Assembly (NCBI GenBank): GCA_963774305.1
Contig: CAVZEM010000008.1
Span: forward strand, 1-64,000
Source of the DNA: DASUPK01 sp963774305
Lineage (GTDB): Bacteria > Actinomycetota > Thermoleophilia > Solirubrobacterales > 70-9
DNA length: 64,000 bases
Direction: 5' to 3'
Positions 55,299-64,000 of this stretch are shown here, piece by piece (within the stretch, counting starts at the first letter, position 1; each line of letters starts with the position of its first letter). A program made the position numbers and the translations under genes. Under the pieces are notes generated by a model, which was not told the DNA's origin, searched no databases, and saw only the letters and a program-made list of their open reading frames with translations.

Positions 55299-55574
55299 CT
55301 AAGTCTGCGAGCCCGCCTCGGCCTCCGCCTCCATCTTCTGCAGGCGGGTGTAGTAGTCGGCGAACTCGTTCAGGTGGGCCCAGGCGATCTTGCCGGTGAT
55401 CACCGGGTCATCGTCGGTGACGTTCGTCCTCGGGTCATGGCTGCCGTGCTCGAACTCGACCTCCATGCCGATCCGGAACTGCTCAACGTCGAAGGGGGCG
55501 GCGCCCCAGTCGATCCCGATCTGCTCGCCGACCGATCGGGCCTCCTCGGCGTCCACCTTCCTCTCAGCGCTCAT
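55299..55574 (-). CDS. DUF5661 protein
   Basis: 91 residues. IGIDWGAAPFDVEQFRIGMEVEFEHGSHDP and TGKIAWAHLNEFADYYTRLQKMEAEAE match the DUF5661 family, found in many bacteria and on phages. It is acidic with no membrane part. Members have no known function. It is 13 bp behind the ThDP enzyme gene and on the same strand, so it may be translated from the same transcript. Confidence 0.75.
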   Translation of the reverse strand: MSAERKVDAEEARSVGEQIGIDWGAAPFDVEQFRIGMEVEFEHGSHDPRTNVTDDDPVITGKIAWAHLNEFADYYTRLQKMEAEAEAGSQT

Positions 55575-55587
55575 CTCTCCACCTCCA

Positions 55588-57255
55588 TCACGCCAGGTTC
55601 GCCCGGCGCGGATAGACGACCTCGGGATCAGTCAGCACGTTAACCAGCGCGGGCTTGCCCGAGGCGAAGGCTCGCTCGAGGGCCGGCTTCAGCTCGTCGG
55701 GCGTGCGGACCAGCTCGCCGTGGCAGCCGAGGGCCGAGACGACCTCGTCGTAGCGGGTCTCGGGGCGGAGCTCGGCGGCCAGCGAGTAGCCGTAGAGGAG
55801 CTTCATCGGGTGGTGCTCGAGGGCCCAGATGCCGTTGTTGCCCATCACGGCCACGATCGGGAGATTGTGGCGGGCCATGGTGTCGAACTCCATCCCCGAG
55901 AAGCCGAAGGCGCCGTCGCCGAGCAGCAGGCAGACCTGGCGCTCGGGGTGGGCGAGCTTCGCGCCGATCGCCTGCCCCGGGCCGGCGCCGAGGCAGCCGT
56001 AGGGACCGGGATCCATCCAGGTGCCGGGCTCCCAGGTCTCCCAGACCCGCCCGGCGAAGCTGACGAAGTCGCCGCCGTCGCCGACCACGATCGCGTCGCG
56101 GTCGAGGAAGTCGCCGAGCTCCCTGTAGATCCGCATCGGGTGGAGCGGCGAGCGGTCGTCATCGAGCACCTCCTGCTCCTCGCCGCGCTTCTCGGTCTCG
56201 GTGCGGCGGAGCTCCTCCACCCACGGAGCGGTGCGCTTCGGGTCGCCGGAAGCGGATTCGCGGATCGCGGTCAGCGTGGCGCCGATGTCGCCGGAGAGGG
56301 CGAAATCGGGCAGGCGAGTCTTCTCCAGCTTCGACGGGGCGAAGTCGAGCTGGATCAGCGTCGCCTCCTCTGAGATCGAGGCGCCGAAGCCGAGCCGGAA
56401 GTCGAGCGGAACGCCGATCACCAGGCAGACGTCGCAGCCCCCGAGCCCGGCGCTCCGGGCGCGGGCGAAGTGGAGCTCGTGATCGGGCGGCAGGCAGCCG
56501 CGGCCGAGACCGTTGAGGAAGACCGGGATGCCGAGCGACTCCGCCAGCTCGCGCAGCTCCCCCTCCGCGAACGCCCAGTAGAGGTTGGAGCCGGCCATGA
56601 TCGCCGGGCGCTCGGCCTCGGAGAGCAGCTTCGCGACACGATCGGCGCCCTCGGCGGGGCGGTCCGATTGGGAGGGAGCGTCGGGGATGACCGGCTCTGC
56701 CTCGGAGAAGACGACGTCCAGCGGGTAGTCGACGAAGGTGGGTCCGAGCGGCGCGGTCCCGGCCGTGTCGATCGCTTCCGCCGTCGTCCGGGCGATCTTC
56801 GCCGGGTCCTTGACCGTCTGCGCCGACTTGACCAGCGGCTCCACGAACGGCAGGTGGTCGATCTCCTGGAGGGAGCCCATCCCCCATCTCATCTCCGGCG
56901 CCCGGCCGCCGAGGGTGACCAGCGGCACGCCGTCCGCCTGCGCCGAGGCGATCGCGCTCATCCCGTTGGTGACGCCGCAGCCGGCGGTCAGCGCGCAGAT
57001 GCCGGGCTCCCGTCTGGCCTTGGCCCAGCCGATCGCGGCGAAGGCGGCCGACTGCTCGTGGCGGGTGTCCACCACATCTATTCCCTCTTCTTTGCAGCCG
57101 TCGTAGATGGAGAAGAGGTGCCCGCCGGAGAGGCTGAACAGCTTGGTGGCGCCGCGGCTCTTCATCGCCTGGGCGACCAGCCGCCCGCCGTGGACCGGCC
57201 CGGCGTTCGCGTGCGCCTCTGCGTCCTCGGCTCTCTCCTCGACCTTCTCCGCCAT
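55588..57255 (-). CDS. thiamine diphosphate-dependent acetolactate synthase-like enzyme
   Basis: 555 residues from ATG 57255. N-terminal pyrimidine-binding domain with the catalytic Glu in TRHEQSAAFAA; central domain; C-terminal ThDP site GDGAFGFSGMEFDTMARHNLPIVAVMGNN. Full length for the family. It would decarboxylate a 2-oxo acid or oxalyl-CoA. The lack of a small IlvN-like subunit nearby, and features such as LSGGHLFSIYDG, point to the 'IlvB-like' group close to oxalyl-CoA decarboxylase or HACL1 rather than the anabolic acetolactate synthase. The exact substrate is open. Confidence 0.83.
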   Translation of the reverse strand: MAEKVEERAEDAEAHANAGPVHGGRLVAQAMKSRGATKLFSLSGGHLFSIYDGCKEEGIDVVDTRHEQSAAFAAIGWAKARREPGICALTAGCGVTNGMSAIASAQADGVPLVTLGGRAPEMRWGMGSLQEIDHLPFVEPLVKSAQTVKDPAKIARTTAEAIDTAGTAPLGPTFVDYPLDVVFSEAEPVIPDAPSQSDRPAEGADRVAKLLSEAERPAIMAGSNLYWAFAEGELRELAESLGIPVFLNGLGRGCLPPDHELHFARARSAGLGGCDVCLVIGVPLDFRLGFGASISEEATLIQLDFAPSKLEKTRLPDFALSGDIGATLTAIRESASGDPKRTAPWVEELRRTETEKRGEEQEVLDDDRSPLHPMRIYRELGDFLDRDAIVVGDGGDFVSFAGRVWETWEPGTWMDPGPYGCLGAGPGQAIGAKLAHPERQVCLLLGDGAFGFSGMEFDTMARHNLPIVAVMGNNGIWALEHHPMKLLYGYSLAAELRPETRYDEVVSALGCHGELVRTPDELKPALERAFASGKPALVNVLTDPEVVYPRRANLA

Positions 57256-57265
57256 CCCGGCGAGA

Positions 57266-58039
57266 CTACAACTCGTCCAGCTCACGGCGCGCGGCGTGCG
57301 CGTCGAGCTCCGCCTCGTGCACCCTGCGCTCGGCGTCCTCCACCTTCTGCTGGGCGCGTTCGAGCGCCGCCCGCTCCCGCTCGAGCCGCTTCTCGGCCGA
57401 GGCCAGCTTGCGCTCCGCCGCCTTGCGCCGCTTCGCCTGCTGCTGGCGGGCGCGCCGCTCGGCGGCCTCGCGGTCCTTGCCCTTCTTCCGCGTCGCCCGC
57501 GCCCGCGGCGCGGCCGTGCCGATCATCCCGACCGACGCCGCACGCTGCTCGCGGGTGAGCCGGCTGCGCTCGATCGCCTCTGCGACCTCGGGGTCGCCCG
57601 CGGCCGCCTGGAGCGTCTCGCCGACCCGCGTGAGGATCTGAGCCCCCGCCCCATGCTCGCGGCCAATCGCCTCGGCGGCCCGCGTCAGCGAGTCGACTGT
57701 GCGCTGCTCGCGCTGGGCGGCCTCGCGCAGCTTCGCGCGGTCGGGGGAGCCGGCCAGCATCTCCTCCTGGGCCGCCCGCAGCTCACCTCCGAGCTCGAGC
57801 AGCTCTGCGACCTCATCGGACTTGCGAACCGAGAGCTGGTTGACGAGCCACGCGGCCCGGCTCGGCTTCGGCAGGCTCTTCACCCAGTCGGCGGCCGATC
57901 CCTTGCCGCCGGAGCGCAGCTCCTTGGCCAGCTCGTTGCGGGCGCCGGTGAACTCCTCGAGCGGCCCCCGGTAGAGCCCGTCGAGGGCCTTGGGCGGAAC
58001 GCCCTTCGGCGGCCTGAGTGGATTCGACGGATCCGCCAT
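57266..58039 (-). CDS. coiled-coil basic protein of unknown function
   Basis: 257 residues from ATG 58039. N-terminal half: LDGLYRGPLEEFTGARNELAKELRSGGKGSAADWVKSLPKPSRAAWLVNQL, a conserved pattern in uncharacterised actinobacterial proteins. C-terminal half (about 170-257): long Arg/Lys/Glu/Ala coiled coil. No membrane segment. The open frame continues upstream without stop into the adenylate cyclase gene (total 897 codons). The break of similarity at MADPSNP and the low-complexity linker make two proteins more likely. Only 10 bp separate its stop from the ThDP enzyme start. Confidence 0.65.
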   Translation of the reverse strand: MADPSNPLRPPKGVPPKALDGLYRGPLEEFTGARNELAKELRSGGKGSAADWVKSLPKPSRAAWLVNQLSVRKSDEVAELLELGGELRAAQEEMLAGSPDRAKLREAAQREQRTVDSLTRAAEAIGREHGAGAQILTRVGETLQAAAGDPEVAEAIERSRLTREQRAASVGMIGTAAPRARATRKKGKDREAAERRARQQQAKRRKAAERKLASAEKRLERERAALERAQQKVEDAERRVHEAELDAHAARRELDEL

Positions 58040-59947
58040 GCGTGGAGTCTTACCGTGGTTCCCCCGCGTATACGTAGGGGATTTACCGAATTGCGGGGTA
58101 GAGGGCCGCCCGCCGGTTGGCCGATAGTCATCAGGCGGCCAGGGGGAAGGGACGTAGGGGGTTAGTGGGTCGTCGCCTCCCGGATGGGCGGCGGCCCACT
58201 GACTTTTCCCCGACGCCTCACCGGCTGCGAGCGGGTGATCTTCCGCAGCTAGGAGCCGGGCAGGGTGTGCGTGCTGCCGAGGCCGCGATCCTGGCTGGTC
58301 CCGGCCCGCCCCACGCCAGGGCCCGGGCGCGAGCGGCGGCCGAGGCCGCTCACCGGGAACCGGCGCACGCCCCAGCCCGCCGACCACCGGCTCGCCGAGC
58401 GGATCGTTGACGTCGGTGCCGGGACCCGTCTCGAGCGCGACGGGCACGAGTGGCGCGAACAGCTCGACCTTGCGGTCGTAGCCGCGGATCTCGCGCTCGC
58501 CCCGCGGCTGGACCTCGACGGTCTCCGACAGCAGGGCGCGAGTGGCGCCGGTGATCAGCACCGGATCGCCGGTCTCCCGGGTGGCGGCCTCGACGCGGGA
58601 GCAGAGGTTGACAGCGTCACCGATCACGCTGAAGGAGAGGCGGCCGGCGCCGCCGATCGCGCCCGCGACCACCTTGCCCGTGTTGACGCCGATGCCGACC
58701 TCGAAGCCGCCGGGCCGCCGGCTGTTGATCGTCCGCGCCAGCTCGACCGCGCACTGCACGGCGCGGTCGGCATGCTGCGGAACCTGCTCCGGTGCCCCGA
58801 AGACGGCGAGCACCGCGTCGCCGATGAACTGGTCGATGTGCCCGCGATGGCGGGCCACGATCGGGACGATGCACTCGAAGAGCTCGTTGAGCCGCGCCAC
58901 GAGCTCCGGCGCGTCGGCCTCGGCGGCGGCGGCGGTGAACTCCCGGACGTCGCAGAAGACGAGCGAGACCTCCACCTCCTGCCCGTGCGGCTCGAAGTCC
59001 TCGCTGATCAGGTGGGCGGCGACCTCCTCGTCGAGGTAGGTGCCGAACGCCTCGCGCAGCCGCTCACGCTCGGCGAGCCCGTCCACCATCTGATTGAAGG
59101 CGGAGGAGAGCTCGCCGAACTCATCAGAGGTGGTCACCGGGACGTGCTCGTCGAAGCGGCCCTGGCGGATCCGCTCGGTCGCGGCCTCGAGGTCCTCGAC
59201 CGGCCGGAGGATGGAGCGCGAGAGCAGCACGGTCAGCTCGAAGCTGACGATGAAGGAGACGAACAGGGCGATCAGCACGTTGATCCCTAGTGCGTCCGTG
59301 CCGCCGCCGTCGGAGGTGAGAGCCGCCACGGCGAGGCCGGTGATCACGTTGATCAGCGGCAGGGAGCCGAGCAGCTTCACACGAAGCGGCACGACCGGCC
59401 GGTCGATCCGCACCGGCGTGTCGAGCTCGGCGTTGATGTCGAAGAGGATCGGCCGCATCGCCAGCTCGAGGGCCAGGTAGTGCAGGGTCGCCGCGTAGGC
59501 GACCGTGAGCAGCGCGGCGAATGTGATCGGGAAGAAGGCGAGCCAGCTCAGGTCGAGCACCGCCATCGAGGCGATCACGGCGACCACCGTGACGATGATC
59601 GGAGCCAGGAAGTCCCGCCGGATCAGCTCCATCGGCATGTTCACCGCCAGGTGCCAGGCCTGTGCGGTCTTCTCGGAGGAGCGATCGCCGCCGATCCAGT
59701 CCCTCAGCGGCCGCAGGCGCTTCAGAACGCGGTAGAGCACGATGGCGATCGCCATCGCGGTCAGCCCGAGGGTGATCGCGAGAACCTTGGCGAAGTCCCC
59801 CTTGGAGACCGAGTAGTAGAAGCTGAACAGAGCGACCGCGCCCGTCGCGATCAGGAACGCGGTCTGCAGCTCGACCGTGACGAAGACGGCCGGGTAGTGG
59901 CGCCCGAGCTTGCGGTACAGCCAGGTGAGCGGGTGGGGATGGGACAT
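58040..59947 (-). CDS. membrane adenylate/guanylate cyclase with HAMP domain
   Basis: Starts MSHPHPLTWLYRKLGRHYPAVF; about six hydrophobic segments (residues 25-240), a HAMP linker (SILRPVEDLEAATERIRQG) and a class III catalytic domain: VSLVFCDVREFTAAAAEAD with metal-binding Asp, FIGDAVLAVFGAP and VIGDAVNLCSRVEAATRE. The domain ends near 58420; the rest is a Pro/Arg/Gly-rich stretch without a stop until the next gene, so a frameshift hiding the true stop is likely. It makes cAMP in response to an unknown membrane signal. About 570-630 residues. Confidence 0.8.
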
Positions 59948-59967
59948 GGGTAGCCCCAAATTGTCCC

Positions 59968-60618
59968 CTACAGCGCGGCGATGGCCTCCGGTACGGGTTT
60001 TTCGCCACCCACCAGGTCGAATGCCTTGCCGATCGTGTTCTCGGCAGTGAGCAGCTCGGCGAGCACCAGGGCGACGTCGTCACGCGTGACCGAGCCCGAC
60101 TCCGGGAGATCCTCGGCGACCTTCACCTTGCCGGTGCCGGGGTCGTCGGTGAGATGACCGGGGCGCACGATCGTGTAGTCGAGCCCGCTCTCCATCAGGA
60201 ACTTGTCGGCCTCGGCCTTGGCCTCGAAGTACGGCGTCATCTCCTCGCTCCAGCGGTCCGGATGGTCGGCGCCGATGCTGCTGACCATCAGATAGCGCTT
60301 GATCCCATGCGTGGTCGCCGCCTCGACGAGCGCGACGGCGCCTCCGTAGTCGACGGTCCGCTTTCGCGCCGGGCCGCTGCCGGGGCCGGCGCCGGCCGCG
60401 AAGACGACGGCGTCGGCGCCCGCCACCGCGTCGTCGATCTCGACGTTCTCGATGTCGAGCACGATCGGCTCGGCGCCGATCTTCTCGAGGTCATCCGCCT
60501 GCTCGGTCTTGCGGATGATCCCGCGGGGGCTGTCGCCACGCTCGGCGAGGATCTTCTCCAGCCGCAAACCGATCTTGCCGTGGCCACCGACGATGACGAC
60601 GTTCACGGGCACGACCAT
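59968..60618 (-). CDS. atypical SDR (NAD(P)-binding, NmrA/YwnB-like)
   Basis: 216 residues from ATG 60618. The nucleotide-binding loop VVIVGGHGKIGLRLEKIL replaces the classic TGxxGxxG. MVSSIGADHPDRW holds Ser, and the Tyr in PYFEAKAEAD has its Lys. Similar proteins reduce flavins or act as redox-sensing factors. The start lies 20 bp inside the divergent gene of the MTH1187 protein (60639/60648), so the two promoters overlap. Confidence 0.82.
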   Translation of the reverse strand: MVVPVNVVIVGGHGKIGLRLEKILAERGDSPRGIIRKTEQADDLEKIGAEPIVLDIENVEIDDAVAGADAVVFAAGAGPGSGPARKRTVDYGGAVALVEAATTHGIKRYLMVSSIGADHPDRWSEEMTPYFEAKAEADKFLMESGLDYTIVRPGHLTDDPGTGKVKVAEDLPESGSVTRDDVALVLAELLTAENTIGKAFDLVGGEKPVPEAIAAL

Positions 60619-60647
60619 ACCCGCCCCGGACCGGCAAGATGCACGAC

Positions 60648-60983
60648 ATGGCAACCGCCGATCTCACCGTGATCGGACTGGGGCGCGCCGACCCCAGCGC
60701 CGGCGAGTACATCGCCGAGATTCAGCGGCGCCTGGCCGCTCAGGACAAGGTCGGCTACGAGCTGCACGCGATGGGCACCTCGCTGGAGGGCTCGACCGAG
60801 GACATCCTCGAGGTGGTCGCCGAGCTCCACCGGGTTCCCTTCGAGATGGGCCTCCCCCGCGTCTACTCCGTGTTGAAGCTCGACGAGCGCCGCGACAAGG
60901 AGCAGACGCTCGGAGACAAGGTCCGCTCGGTGGAGAAGCGCCTCCAAGACCGCCAGGACGCGGATCGCTGGCGAACCTCCTAG
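60648..60983 (+). CDS. MTH1187/YkoF-like thiamine-binding protein
   Basis: 111 residues from ATG 60648 (ATADLTVIGLGRADPSAGEYIAEIQRRL). The ferredoxin-like beta-alpha-beta order, the conserved YELHAMGTSLEGSTEDILEVVAELH and ETYSVLKLDERRDK-like region identify the family. Relatives bind thiamine or hydroxymethylpyrimidine. It lies just before the tRNA-Leu on the other strand and has no thiamine genes nearby. Confidence 0.82.
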   Translation: MATADLTVIGLGRADPSAGEYIAEIQRRLAAQDKVGYELHAMGTSLEGSTEDILEVVAELHRVPFEMGLPRVYSVLKLDERRDKEQTLGDKVRSVEKRLQDRQDADRWRTS

Positions 60984-60994
60984 CGCCTACTCAG

Positions 60995-61079
60995 TGCCGG
61001 GGGTGGGATTCGAACCCACATGCCCCGAAGGGCCATCGGGTTTAAGCCGATGTGCGTGTACCAGTTGCGCCACCCCGGC
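60995..61079 (-). tRNA. tRNA-Leu (TAA)
   Basis: 85-nt cloverleaf with the long variable arm of class II tRNAs (GGCCCTTCGGGGC). Anticodon loop CT-TAA-AC. Acceptor GCCGGGG/CCCCGGC with discriminator A. CCA is not encoded. A truncated homing-endonuclease-like gene starts 40 bp from its 5' end. Confidence 0.93.
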
Positions 61080-61118
61080 AGACGACGTTGATTCTACGTC
61101 CGGCATTGGAGCGAACAT

Positions 61119-61511
61119 GTGTTCGTGTACGGACCCACTGCCCCGGCCACTGCGCTCCTGCTTCACCGGATGGGACTTAGTCGCAAGGCAATCGCCCGCC
61201 TAACTGGGGTTTCGATCAAGACAATCACCCGTTGGTGCCGCCAAGGTCCGCCGGCCGGTCCGTGGTCCGACGCTCATTCGCAACACCGGCCTGGGCCGAA
61301 ACCCGGGCGGCTCAGGACGACCGATCGAGATACCCGTCTCGCAGAGGGGGATCTCGCCTCCTACGCCTACCTTCTTGGTCTATATCTCGGCGACGGATAT
61401 CTCGCGAAGTCTCGAAAGGACGTCTACCAACTCCAGATCGCCATGGACTCGAGATATCCCGCGATCACCGGTGAGACAGTCCGCGCGATTCGGTCTGTTC
61501 TGCCAAGGAAC
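61119..61511 (+). pseudogene. truncated HTH/LAGLIDADG-like protein gene
   Basis: About 131 codons remain. MGLSRKAIARLTGVSIKTITRWCRQ is a helix-turn-helix; YAYLLGLYLGDGYLAKSRKD is a LAGLIDADG-type motif. The rest of the endonuclease-like domain is missing: at about 61510 the sequence changes to antisense of a MarR gene. Related genes occur beside tRNAs in Thermoleophilia. It probably has no activity in this form. Confidence 0.62.
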
Positions 61512-61994
61512 CGGGTCGAGCTTGCCGAGGACCTCATCCTCAAGGGTCTCGAGCTCCTGCTCGGCCTTCTCCAGGGCCTTATAACCCTTGGGGGTGATCT
61601 CGACGATGTGCCGGCGGCGATCCTCCGGATCCCGCGTCCGCGCGATCAGGCCCTCATCCTCCAGGCCGTTCAGCAGGATCACGCAGTTGTTGGCGTCCAT
61701 CATCATCGTCTCGGCCAGCTTCTGCTGGGTCGCCCGGCCGGACTCGCGCAGGTAGACCAGCGCGACGCGATGAGCGTGTCCCTCGCCGCGATGTCCTCGG
61801 GCCTCTCGGCGCGCCTCGTGGAGCGCTTCGGCGCCGCCCCGGCGCTCCGTGCCCCGCAGCCGCAGCTCGAGGCCGTGCCCGACGACCAGCCGGTCGCGGC
61901 CGGGCACGGCGAGCGCGCGGAGCCCCAGGCCGCTTAGATGGGCCTTAGGCCCATCGGCGATGATCACGGTGGTTCGAGGAGAGATTCCCCGCAA
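61512..61994 (-). pseudogene. truncated MarR-family regulator gene
   Basis: The central part is clear: VALVYLRESGRATQQKLAETMMMDANNCVILLNGLEDEGLIARTRDPEDRRRHIVEITPKG, a complete winged helix, followed by KALEKAEQELETLEDEVLGKLDP. Then, at 61512, it runs into antisense of the endonuclease-like gene and the last helix is absent. The N-terminal 75 codons in this frame do not look natural, so another indel near 61770 is likely. The two truncated genes share one junction. Confidence 0.62.
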
Positions 61995-62119
61995 GTAGCG
62001 GGTAAAGCGCTGCGTAACAGGCAGATTTCGGGGGCATTAAGCCTCCGGCGAGCGCAACCGAGCCGCTGCTACGGTGTTTCCGGTGGCAGGGAGAACCGCT
62101 CCGACCGCATCCCCAGGTC

Positions 62120-63780
62120 TTGGAAGCCTCGACACTCACACACGCACAGCGACGCGGGCTCTTCGCCCGGCGCTCGCCCCTCCTTCGCTTCCAGGACGAT
62201 GACAATCTCGTCGCGCTGACCCGCAAGGGCCACCAGCACGCCTTCGACATGCTGGTCGAGCGCTACCAGTCCCGTCTGCTCGGCTTCTGCCGGCAGATGC
62301 TCGGCTCGACCGAGGACGCCGAGGACGTGCTCCAGGAGGTCTTCGTCGCCGCCTACAACGCGATGGTCGCCGACGAGCGCCCGATCGCCGTGCGGCCCTG
62401 GCTCTACCGGATCGCCCGCAACCGCTCCCTCAACCACCTTCGCAAGCCGACCGCCGACGGCCAGGACACGATGGATACGCACCCCCATATGAACGGGGTG
62501 ACCACGCTCGAGCGTGTCCAGAACCGCGAGGAATTCCGCAACCTGCTCTCCGACGTCGGCCACCTGCCCGAGACCCAGCGCTCGGCGCTCCTCCTCCGCG
62601 AAATCGACGCGATGAGCTACGAGGAGATCGCCCAGGCGATGGACACGACCGTCCCGGGCGTCAAGAGCCTCCTCGTGCGGGCCCGGATCGCCCTTGCCGA
62701 ATCGAGCCAGGCCCGCCAGCTGACCTGCGGCGACGTCCGCCTGGAGCTCGCCGAGGCCGCCGAGGGCATCGCCAAGGTCTCCGGTCCCGTCAGGCGCCAC
62801 GTGAAGGCGTGCGACCCCTGCCGCGAGTTCCGCTCCCAGCTTCGCTCCGACACCAAGGCGCTGGCCGCGATCTTCCCGGCCGGGCCATTGCTCCTGCTCA
62901 AGGGCGCGCTCGTCGCCAAGCTCACCGGCCTGTTCGGTGGTGGCGGCGGCGGCGCAGCCGCCGGTGCGGGCGGCGGCGGTGGCGCCGCGGCCGGTGCCGG
63001 CGCGGGCGCGGGCGCAGGAGCCGCCGGCGCTGGTGCCGGGGCAGCCGGAGCCGGCGCTGCCGGAGCCGGAGCAGCCGGAGCGGGCGCCGCCGCGGCGGGC
63101 AGCACAGCCGCGATCGGCGGAGCCGCCGCCGCGGGCGGAGCGGCAGCCGGGAGCGGCGCGGCCGCCGCAGCCGGTGGCGCAGCCGCCGCGATCGGCACGA
63201 AGGCGGCCGCCGGGCTCGCGACCGCGGCGATCATCGCCGGCGGCGCGGCCGAGATCCAGAACGTCTCCGATCACCACACCACCAAGCCCGCCCAGCCGAA
63301 GACCAAGGTCGTCAACCACGGCAAGGCGGGGAAGGCCAGCGTCCCGGCGACGACCAACGCGACCGCTCAGGACGCGGCCGCGGCCCAGGCGCCTCCCGTC
63401 GCGGCACAGCCGGCCACGACACCGCCCGACACGGTCACGGTCCCGCCGCAGCCGACCGACCCCGCCGCGACGACGGGCGGGGCACCGCCGTCGCCACGAC
63501 GGGCAAGCACAAGCACCACAAGAACGCCGTGGCGAACAGCGACCCACAGCCCTCCTCGCCCGCTCAGACCGGCCCGGTGACCACCGGCGTCGAGCCGGCG
63601 ACCTGCGACGCGGACGGCGACGGCGTCACCGACGCCGGTGCGCCCAGCAGCTGCACCTCACCTCCTTCCGCCCCGACGAACACCGGCGCGAGCGGCGCGA
63701 TCGACCAGGGCAGCGTCAAGCCGCTCTCCTACGCGCCGCCCAAGAAGCACAAGGCCCCGCGGAAGCGGGTCAGGCACTAG
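62120..63780 (+). CDS. ECF sigma factor with fused zinc-finger and Ala/Gly-Pro C-terminal extension, one frameshift
   Basis: About 552 residues with one indel near 63478 bridged. Sigma region 2 (AFDMLVERYQSRLLGFCRQMLGSTEDAEDVLQEVF) and region 4 (LLSDVGHLPETQRSALLLREIDAMSYEEIAQAMDTTVPGVKSLLVRAR) are complete. A zinc-finger pattern like that of anti-sigma ZAS domains follows (RRHVKACDPCREF: H-x3-C-x2-C). Then comes a membrane-like stretch (GPLLLLKGALVAKLTGLF), about 100 residues of Gly/Ala, and a Pro/Thr/Ala-rich end with KHKHHKN and a basic tail. Sigma and its regulator are fused here. TTG at 62120 is a tentative start. Confidence 0.8.
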
Positions 63781-64000
63781 CGGGCATCAGCCCGATGACC
63801 TTGAGCCTGCGAGTCAGGCTCTGCGCCGCGAACGCGTGGCTCTCCTCGCGGCTCACTCCGAAGAGCTCGTAGTCCTCCTCCGTGGCCCACGGCGGGTCGA
63901 TCACCTTGTCGGCCACCGGCACTGACTGCTCCAGCATCTTCTGGATGACCTCGCGGTAGCGGTCGTCCTCCTTGACGCAGTCGGTGAGGAAGCGGACCCC
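63777..64000 (-). CDS. partial gene of unknown function at the right edge
   Basis: About 74 C-terminal codons, stop TAG at 63779-63777. Sequence GVRFLTDCVKEDDRYREVIQKMLEQ, PPWATEEDYELFGVSREESHAF and LTRRLKVIGLMPAR has normal codon usage. Convergent with the sigma gene, sharing 3 bp. I cannot assign a family; the N-terminal part lies outside the window. Confidence 0.5.
   Translation of the reverse strand, partial: GPLPHRLRQGGRPLPRGHPEDAGAVSAGGRQGDRPAVGHGGGLRALRSEPRGEPRVRGAEPDSQAQGHRADAR

Noticed and set aside
62937..63100. Ala/Gly tract considered as a CRISPR-like or tandem DNA repeat
   Set aside because: Units are irregular GGC/GCC codons without constant spacers; it is coding low-complexity sequence.
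62617..63234. Long minus-strand frame rich in Ala and Pro
   Set aside because: Mirror image of the GCC/GGC-rich Ala/Gly tract of the sigma-factor gene.

Overview
The window is high-GC, gene-dense DNA that reads as an actinobacterial chromosome, most likely class Thermoleophilia (Solirubrobacterales or a relative). Support for this comes from a deazaflavin (F420)-type reductase, an IdeR/DtxR-like iron box, leaderless -10 motifs sitting 6-9 nt before start codons, CSLREA beta-helix and Lys/Cys-tailed secreted proteins, and several small families that I associate with this group. Placement is by inference; there is no rRNA gene in the window.

Layout. 0-4.4 kb: methyltransferase, F420-type reductase, and an acyl-CoA ligase/short-chain dehydrogenase operon. 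4.58-9.54 kb: a 4.9-kb segment bounded by a 45-bp direct repeat of the 3' part of an initiator tRNA-Met gene. It holds SnoaL-like and ABM-like proteins, a coiled-coil protein, two secreted proteins and many copies of a short palindromic repeat. 9.7-32.7 kb: chromosomal housekeeping genes, namely CAP protein, Ppx/GppA, hydrolases, a frameshifted FAD oxidase, Tat-lipoprotein amine oxidase, MarR/MFS operon, iron permease, DMT transporter, amino-acid-type binding protein, acyl desaturase and cyclopropane synthase, cold-shock protein, aldo/keto reductase, a duplicated small-protein/SnoaL cluster and RecQ. 33.1-46.3 kb: an accessory defence-type island of visibly lower GC. It has a truncated host gene at its left edge, a DUF6236-like protein, two stand-alone PD-(D/E)xK-like proteins, a DUF4314 protein, an XRE / ImmA-IrrE protease / PIN-like three-gene operon, a NucS-like (DUF91) nuclease and a type I restriction-modification locus (hsdM-hsdS-hsdR) whose S and R genes are joined in frame by a deletion. 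46.5-64 kb: TypA/BipA, a hydrolase-cyclase fusion, VapBC-type toxin-antitoxin, a processive family-2 glycosyltransferase, DEAD-box helicase, two zinc-ribbon/HTH paralogues flanking a flippase-like membrane protein, a ThDP enzyme, a membrane adenylate cyclase, tRNA-Leu, a truncated homing-endonuclease-like gene abutting a truncated MarR gene, and an ECF sigma factor with a fused zinc-finger/Ala-Gly tail.

Quality caveat. More than a dozen genes carry single-base indels while their amino-acid sequence stays well conserved on both sides (beta-helix protein, FAD oxidase, RecQ, HsdM, HsdR, ImmA, VapC, DUF91 protein, sigma factor and others). The pattern looks more like residual long-read errors than gene decay, so 'pseudogene' labels here mean 'reading frame interrupted in this sequence'.

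How parts work together. Iron uptake is probably IdeR-regulated (box overlapping the -10 and start of the FTR1-type permease). The MarR/MFS pair looks like an autoregulated efflux operon. The desaturase and cyclopropane synthase are divergent and both modify membrane acyl chains. The defence island combines restriction-modification with three further nuclease-like proteins and a protease-regulated operon.
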